From Rugalucina vietnamica (taxonomy: Eukaryota > Mollusca > Bivalvia > Lucinida > Lucinidae): DNA of 64,000 bases. Location: the NCBI GenBank assembly GCA_964017185.1, contig OZ024869.1:68790315-68854314 (forward strand), given 5' to 3'. The translations under genes and the position numbers were made by a program. Below are positions 38,476 through 47,400 of this stretch, one piece after another. The first letter of the stretch is position 1. Each line of letters starts with the position of its first letter. Under the pieces are notes generated by a model. That model did no database searches. It was not told the origin of the DNA and saw only the letters and a list, made by a program, of their open reading frames with translations.

Positions 38476-41400
38476 CGTCACAAATTGTGTCCGCTGTATA
38501 ACTTGAAAACCGTTAAAGATTTTTCAATGAAACTTGGCACACTTGTAAACCACCACGAGACGATGTGCCATGCACAAGAACCATAACTCTAGCTTGAGTA
38601 TTTTTGGAGTTATTTCCCTTTGATTATTTTCTATACAATTTCGTGTCCGCTGTATAACTTGAAAACCGTTAAAGATTTTTCATTGAAACTTGGTACACTT
38701 GTAGACCACGACGAGACGATGTGTCATGCACAAGAACCATAACTCTGGCTTGAGTATTTTTGGAGTTATTTCCCTTTGATTATTTTCGATACAATTTCGT
38801 GTCCGCTGTATAACTTGAAAACCGTTTAAGATTTTTCAATAAAAGTTGGTACACTTATTGAGCATGATCAGACTATGTGTCATGCACAAAAAGCATAACT
38901 CTGGCTTGAGTATTTTATGAGTTATTTCCCTTTGATTATTTTCCATACAATTTCGTGTCCGCTTTATAACTCGAAAATCGTAAGAGTTATTTCAATGAAA
39001 CTTGGTACACTTATTAAGCACGATGAGATTACGTGTCGTGCTAAAGAACCATAACTCTTGCTTGCATATCTTTGGAGTAATTTCCCTTTGATTATTTTCC
39101 ATACAATTTCGTGTCCACCCTATAACTTGAAAACCGTAAGAGAAATTTCAATGAAACTTGGTACACTTATAAAGCATGATGAGAAGGTGTGTCATGCACA
39201 AGAATTATAACTCTTGCTTTCATATCTTTGGAGTTATTTCCCTTTGATTATTTTTCCATACAATGTCATGTCCACTCTATAACTTGAAAACCATAAGAAA
39301 TATTTCAATGAAACTTGGTACACTTATGAAGCACGATGAGATGATGTGTCATGCTAAAGAACCATAACTCTTGCTTGCATATCTTTGGAGTTATTTCCCT
39401 TTGATTATTTTTCATTCAATTTCGTGTCTGCTCCATAACTCAAAAACCATTAGAGACTTTTCAATGAAACATGGTACACTTATAAAGCATGATGCACAAG
39501 AATCATTACTCTTGCTTTCATATCTTTGGAGTTATTTCCCTTTGATTATTTTCCAAACACTTTCGTGCCCCCTCTTTAACTTGAAAACCGTAAGAGATAT
39601 TTCAATGAAACTTGGTACACTTATAAAACAGAATGACAGAATATGTGATGCACAAGAACTATAACTCTTGCTTGCATATGTTGGACATGCACATAGAAAG
39701 GGGGGGAGACATCAGTTTTCACATAGAAAACAAATTCTAGTTAGATTTTGGTGACCTTGACCTCATTTTCAAGGTCACCAGCCCATGAAAACTGATCAAA
39801 TTAGGTTTTCCGACGCGATATCTTCTGAACAAATGAATGGATTTTGACCAAACTTGCACAAGAGCATTGTTGGGAGGAGGCTCAGAGTTGATTAGATTTT
39901 GGTGACCTTGACCTAATTTTCAAGGTCACGAGTCCATAAAAACTGTTGAAATTAGTCTTTCCAACGCAATATCTTGTAAACCAATTGATGGATTTTGACC
40001 AAACTTGCACAGAAGCATTGTTGGGAGGAGGCTCAGAGTTGATTAGATTTTGGTGACCTTGACCTAATTTTCAAGGTCACGAGTCCATAAAAAATGTTGA
40101 AATTAGTCTTTCCAACGCAATATCTTGTAAACCAATTGATGGATTTTGACCAAACTTGCACAGAAGCATTGTTGCGAGAAGGCTCAGAGTTGATTAGATT
40201 TTGGTGACCTTGACCTAATTTTCAAGGTTGTGAGTCCATAAAAACTGTTGAAATTAGTATTTCCAATGCAATATCTTGACGCAAAAATCAATATTTTGTG
40301 TTGTGGCCACTCTAGCATCTTTGTTTTTCAATGGATCTTCTTCATTCTTGCAGGTAACAAGAATATCTACAATATCTCGGATGAGTTCGAATTTCGGCCA
40401 GATTTGACCTCTGACTGCGGAGTTAGCTGCCCTTTAGTGTTTGAAAAATCAATATTTTGTATTGTGGCCACTCTAGCGCCTTCAATTTTGATCGGATCTT
40501 CTTCGTTCTTGGAAGAAACAAGGATAACCATAACATCTTGGATTAGTTCGAATTTGAGCCAGATTCGACCCTGGACTGTGGAGTTAGCTGCCCTTGAATG
40601 TTTGAAAAATCAATTTTTAGTGTTGTGGCCACTCCAGCGTCTTCAATTTTGATCAAATCTTCAAAAAAAAAACAAAAAACAAAAAAAACACACACACTTT
40701 GTCCAGTGATTGTTTTTGTTGACTCTCAGGTGAGCGATCGTTGCCCTTGGGCTACTTGTTATCAAAGAATGTAATCACTGAATTTGACTGAATATGATTA
40801 CAGATTTAGCCATATTGCTTGTTTTCTTCCATAGCCACTAGACTAAGTTCTGTATTTACACTACATGTACTTTTTACTTAAGTTGTGTTGATCAAAGCAT
40901 CACGAAAACACATCCGTGTAGTGCATACCCCCTTGAACCCCACTTTTATATAGCAAAACTGGGATATGCAGGGGTGTACCTATTTTTTCTTATTTTTGCC
41001 CCAAAACATAGATTGTGGGTACCTGTTAGAACTGCCTTGGCAAGGCGGTTCTAACGTGTACCCACAATCTATGTTTTGAGCCAAAATAAGAAAAATATCA
41101 TTTTTTTTTTTCAGCTGAAAATTTTCAATTTTTAAAGCTAAAAAAATATCTGTTTATTGCATGGGCAAGTTTTCGTAATGTCTTGCCATTTTCCAGAAAG
41201 AAGAAAAAGAAGGAACCTGTCAGCATGGCCAGATTGGACGATATTGAAAGATTTCTCCGCAAGAAACCTAGAGGCTTGGAAAGATCTGAGTCTATGATGA
41301 AAGCTCCAAGACAGATAGAGAGGGAGCTTAGGGTTTCTAGGTAGGAAATTTTGGCCATTCCAAAAGTAACAAGATTTAAGGCTTTTTGACGCACAAGTCT

Positions 41401-44400
41401 GCAAGCTATAGGGACCATCTCCTTTTTACGGTAAGTGAAGAGGATTGAAAAAAGATACTGGTATATTCCTTTGCTTTTGTTCACTTTTTAAAATGTTTCT
41501 TCAATCAACTATTGATACAATGATGACATTCATCGTTACATTTATTTTAATTGATAAACATCTGATAATATTTGTTTGCAGTCGTATCAGAGAAGGTACA
41601 AGAAGAAGTGTTCCTAATCTTCTGGACTTTGAAGAATATTCCAATAGGAAAGGCCTTAAGTAAGTATTTCTTTTTAAAAATAGATTGAATTCTTATTGTC
41701 GTACATATTTGTTTTATATTTGAGCCACTGCATGAGAAAACCAACAAAATGCTTAGGCGAAAACAAAGGCGCAGGTCAGCTGTGCATTAACTGCACAGCT
41801 GATCAGCGCCTTTGTTTTCACTACACAGATAGTACGAGGGGAAAGCAAAAAGTTCGTGGACTTTCTTAATAACTTTTATAATTGACGTCTAATTGTTTTC
41901 GTATTTTCACAAATGTAATAATGGTCTATTGTTGACATTCATGTTAAATGTTATTTGTCGAATCTTATTTTTGATTGGTCAAATTACATCGACAAACACG
42001 TGGGGTTTGCTACCCCGGAGCACGCCGTAAAATCTCTGTTTACGTGTTTATAAATATAAAAATATTTTAAAAAATGTCATTTCTAAATCATCTTAAATTA
42101 TGGAAATATTGATAATGATGTAATTCGGCTTGAAATGTGGAATTGCAGTTCTCGCATTCGAAAGACAACGCTACAGCGACACTTTTTGAAAGACAAGTCT
42201 AAGCAAAAATTTAGTAAAAATGACGTTACTGGTAAATGGCGGAAACTTGCACATCGATAAAATTTGTGCGAGACTTCCGAATAAAACCTACAGAAACGTC
42301 TAATTTGTTACAAACAGCTAGAGACACATCAGAACTAAAGCATACAACAGTGTTCAATGATGTGCAAAGTGTTAGTCACAACGAAATAGCTGTTAAAAAC
42401 AACAAATAAGCACAAAAATTTACGTGAACAACTTTAACGTCATGGCATGCCCCGTATAATCCTAGCGTCTGTCGCAGAAATTGCCATAAAAACTAAATTT
42501 TTCTAGCGATTTGCCTTAAACTTTCTACTGTAATGGCCTTCACGGATGGGGAATAAATATATGAAAATTTGCTTGAAGTCGAATGAGGAATAATGTTTTT
42601 ATAGGAACTGTATACAGAAAACCCGTTGGCAAATGACGTTAACGTCTTGGCATGCTCCGGGTAGTGCTAACACGCATCAAACAAATTGCCATAGAAACGA
42701 TGTTTATCATGCGATTTGTCTGAAACTTTCTATGCTTGTTTGTATTAAACTGATCGCAAACATACGGTAATTTCAGAGAAATCGCATATATACTTTTGAT
42801 TTTATTAACAAAGTCCACGAACTTTTTGCTTTCCCCTCGTACAATATCTCTTCTACTTCAACCCAAAATTTCAAGCTTCTAGCCTGCTTCTGTTATTGTA
42901 CAGACCAGTTTGTGTCTGTCCTGGTCGGAACCCAAATTGTTGGTTTTCTCATGTACAGGCTCATTTGATTTAACAATGCTTCTTACTTATGACCATGCAT
43001 GTATTATTATGACAGTAAGCATAAAGCTTGAAAGCCATTGCTATAAAATGATGGAAAAAATTGTTGACAGGGGTTCTATGCGTCATTTTTTACAAATTAA
43101 TCCAAACACATACACTTCAACCTTATCATAACGCGCATCATTATAATGGTGTTTTCAATATAACATGGTTATGTCATGACTACCAAATTGATTATTTTGC
43201 TATATGTTTATATTAAGTAACCTCATTATAACATGGTTCACTTATAACACAGTCTGATTCTATGGACCCCAAAGATAGCATTATAATGAGGTTGGCCTGT
43301 ACATTATTTAGGCTAGATTATGATACCTGTGAGTGGGTACGAGATATCAGGAGCCGCTGGTTTGACAAAGTGTTTCCCCTGATTCCGTAAGACTCAGACT
43401 ACATTAACCTTGTACATTGTATATTAATTGATAATACTGTAAATCAAATTAATTCTGTAAAAAGAACCAATTTTATTAAATGATACAACTATGTGCATTT
43501 CCAGGCCAGACGATGACACCCGCGAGTGGGTACGAGATATCTGGAACCGCTGGTTTGACGAAGTGTTTCCTCCGACCCCGGAAGACTCCGACTATACAGA
43601 TGAAGAAGTTGTGGATGAACAGTCCGAGGAAAAATTGGAAGAAGAAAAGAAAAAGAAAAGGTCAGTGACTTTGTTGTTAGTGTGCTTTTTGTTTTTAGCT
43701 CACCTGAGCCGAAGGCTCACAAGGTGAGCTTATAGTACAGTAGTCGAGCCGGCGTCCGTCCGTGCGTGCGTCCATCCGTGCATCCGTCCGTTCACATTTT
43801 CAAACTCAAATATCTCTAAGACAACATGGCCGATCGTAATCAAATTTTATCTAAAGCATCATTCAGGAGGGGGATAGGTTGTGCAAGGTATTGGGGCAGG
43901 TCGGATCAGAACTCTGGTTTCCATGGCAACAGATAGCTCCCATAGACTTACAATGGGAAAAACATAAAACAATCTTCTTCTCCAAAACCACAAGGCCTAG
44001 AGCTTTCATATTTTGTGTGTAGCTACGTATAGTGGTCCTCTTCATAAATCCTGCCAACCGTGCCCCTGGGGTCTATACGGGCCCTGCCCCGGGGGCGTCA
44101 TTGGTAAAATATAAAAAAAATCTTCTTCTCTGAAACCACAAGGCCCAGAGCTTTCATATTTTGTATGTAGCAGTGAATAGTGGTCCTCTTTATAAATCCT
44201 GCCAATCATGCCCCTGGGGTCAAAAATGACCCCGCCCCGGGGGTTATTAGCTCCCATAGACTTACAATGGGAAAAACATAAAACAATCTTCTTCTCCGAA
44301 ACCACAAGGCCCAGAGCTTTCATATTTTGTCAGTAGCAATGTATAGTGGTCCTCTTTATAAATCCTGCCAACCTTACCCCTGGGGTCCATACGGGCCCCG

Positions 44401-47400
44401 CCCCGGGGCGTCATGGGAAAAACTTAAAAAAAATCTTCTGCTCCAAAACCACAAGGCCAAAAGCTTTCATATTTTGTGTGTAGCAATGTTTAGTGGTCCT
44501 CTATATAAATCCTGCCAATCATGCCCCTGGGGTCAAAAATGGCCCCGCCCCGGGGGTCATTAGCTCCCATAGACTTACAATGGGAAAAACATAAAAAAAG
44601 TCTTCTTCTCCGAAACCACATGGCCCAGAGCTTTCATATTTTGTATGTAGCACTGTATAGTGGTCCTCTTTATAAATCCTGCCAACCCTGCCCCTGGGGT
44701 CCATACGGGCCCCGCCCTGGGGGCGTCATGGGAAAAACTTTAAAAAATCTTCTTCTCCAAAACCACAAGGCCAAAAGCTTTCATTTTTTGTGTGTAGCAA
44801 TGTTTAGTGGTCCTCTATATAAATCCTGCCAATCATGCCCCTGGGGTCAAAAATGGCCCCGCCCCGGGGGTCATTAGCTCCCATAGACTTACAATGGGAA
44901 AAACATAAAAAAAGTCTTCTTCTCCGAAACCACATGGCCCAGAGCTTTCATATTTTGTATGTAGCAATGTATAGTGGTCCTCTTTATAAATCCTGCCAAC
45001 CCTGCCCCTGGGGTCCATACGGGCCCCGCCCTGGGGGCGTCATGGGAAAAACTTTAAAAAATCTTCTTCTCCAAAACCACAAGGCCAAAAGCTTTCATTT
45101 TTTGTGTGTAGCAATGTTTAGTGGTCCTCTATATAAATCCTGCCAATCATGCCCCTGGGGTCAAAAATGGCCCCGCCCCGGGGGTCATTAGCTCCCATAG
45201 ACTTACAATGGGAAAAACATGAAAAAAATCTTCTTCTCCGAAACCACATGGCCCAGAGCTTTCATATTTTGTGTGTAGCAATGTATAATGGTCCTCTTTA
45301 TAAATCCTGCCTACCGTGCCCCTGGGGTCCATACAGGCCCCGCCCCGGGGGTGTCATGGGAAAAACATAAAAAAAATCTTCTTCTCCAAAACCACAAGGC
45401 TCAAAGCTTTCATATTTTGTATGTAGCAATGTTTAGTGGTCCTCTATATAAATCCTTCCAATCATACCCCTGGGGTCAAAAATGGCCCCGCCCCGGGGGT
45501 CATTAACTATCATAGACTTACAATGGGAAAAATAAAAAAAAAAAAAATCTTCTTCTCCGAAACCACAAGGCCCTGAGCTTTCATATTTTGTATGTAGCAA
45601 TGTATAGTGGTCCTCTTTATAAATCCTGCCAACCGTGCCCCTGGGGTCCATACGGGCCCCGCCCTGGGGGCGTCATGGGAAAAACTTTAAAAAAGTTCTT
45701 CTCCAAAACCACAAGGCCCAAAGCTTTCATATTTTGTGTGTAGCAATGTATAGTGGTCCTCTTTATAAATCCTGCCAACCATGCCCCTGGGGTCCATATG
45801 GGCCCCGCCCAGGGGGTGTCATGGGAAAAACTTTAAAAAATCTTCTTCTCCGAAACCACAAGGCCCAAAGCTTTCATATTTTGTGTGTAGCAATTTAAAG
45901 TGGTCCTCTTTATAAATCGTGCTATAAATTCTGCCAACCGGGCCCCTGGGGTCCATGCAGGCCCCACCCCGGGGGCGTCATGGGAAAAACATAAAAAAGC
46001 TTTTTCTCTGAAACCATATGGCCCATATGGCTTTCATATGTTGTGTGGACCAATGTATAATAATCCCCTTTATAAATGCTGCCAACGGTGCCCCTTGGGT
46101 CCATACAGGCCATGCCCCAGGCATGTCATTATCTACCATAGACTTATAATGGAAATATAAGAAAAAAAACTTCTATGCAACAGCATGACACAAAGCTTGT
46201 ATATTTGAGATACAACATTGTCATGTGGAGCTCTACATAAATCCTGCCAATCTTGCCCCTGGGGACAAATATGGCCCAACCCCGGGGGTCATTATAGGAC
46301 CCTGACCTTGTTAGATGATTTTTCAAGTTAACCAGAATGGCAGAAAGAGGATACACAATCCGGACTAGAGCTCTTCTGCTGATGTAAGTAGCGTTTCAAG
46401 GTCACCTGACCAAGATGGCCACCATACCCATATATGGTAAAAAAACCCAATTACTTTGTCCAGTGACTGTACTTATTGACTCTCAGGTGAGCGATCGTTG
46501 CCCTTGGGCTACTTGTTTTTGCACATGTGTTTTGATAAAAAATGAAATATTTATTAGTTCTTAATGATGTCAAATTTTGTTATTGAGATATGAATCTATG
46601 AATGCACTTCCAAAGGTTAAAATGGTAAGATTACCATGGCGAATTTGAGTTTTGAAAAACTAGAGTTCAGTTCTTTTCCCATCGTGTAAAAATCACTTGT
46701 GTGTGGTTTCCTATTTGGTTTAATTCCCATGGATGGGGATGGATTTGTTGTGTAATTTCCCAAGATAGATGCAATACAATGAAAAGGCCTGGTCTCCAGG
46801 TTATGAAGCTTTTTCAGTCAGTATTTTAGACCCTCACAATGAGAGTAACAATTATTGGCAAGACATTTCATGCTCTATTGAGTTGTGCTTGAAAAGCATT
46901 CAATTTACAACCACCAACCAGGGTCTTCTATTTTCTTTGCAGGAAAGATTCTATGGACAGCTCAATCCCAGGGGACCTGCTTTATATTGAACCTCTCACT
47001 GAAACTGACGAACATTTGGAAGTGCACCAGGTGAGAGTGCTCCAAGTTTCTTTGAATTATGTATCGTTTTAGGTATTAATTGGGCTTTATCATGAAAATA
47101 AGTAGGGTTACAGTAAATAGGACTGTGTTGAATAAAACAACAACAACAACAAAAAAAAAACAAACAAAAAAAACAAACAAAAAAAACAGATTACAAGTTG
47201 TCTCACAACATGGCTTGTGAACATGTTATATACACGTCATCCTTATTATAATGTGCCTCATTATAACACAGTTCACTCATAATACAGTCTGTTTCTATGA
47301 ATCTATAGCATTATAATGAGGTTGACCTGTAATCGTTTTCAGATCATTGGAGAAGAAATTGAAAAATTGACAGAGGAAATGAATGCTATGACAAGACCGA

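Larger units (their letters stand above)
37934..40759. mobile_element. Helentron-like element H2 (host of nested insertions)
   Basis: Starts agctcacctgagccgaagg. Ends actctcaggtgagcgatcg, then the stem-loop gcccttgggc and tacttg. Contains at least one, probably two, further elements. The outer arms share the ggaaaatgttgtggcc- and gttgtggccactctag-type sequence. Confidence 0.7.
41722..42962. mobile_element. Family M MITE, copy 15, split by a mariner-like insertion
   Basis: The left part ends ...acagatag and the right part resumes acaatatctcttctact. Together they make one complete element with attt flanks. The insert is 41835-42839. Confidence 0.85.

Noticed and set aside
41125-41484. 119- and 88-codon minus-strand frames
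   Set aside because: They are antisense shadows of exon 25, which has matching splice sites and phase on the + strand.
44042-46160. Series of 61-118 codon frames with repeated peptides in both strands
   Set aside because: They arise from the about 314-bp tandem units of element H3. The periodicity is of the DNA, not of a protein.
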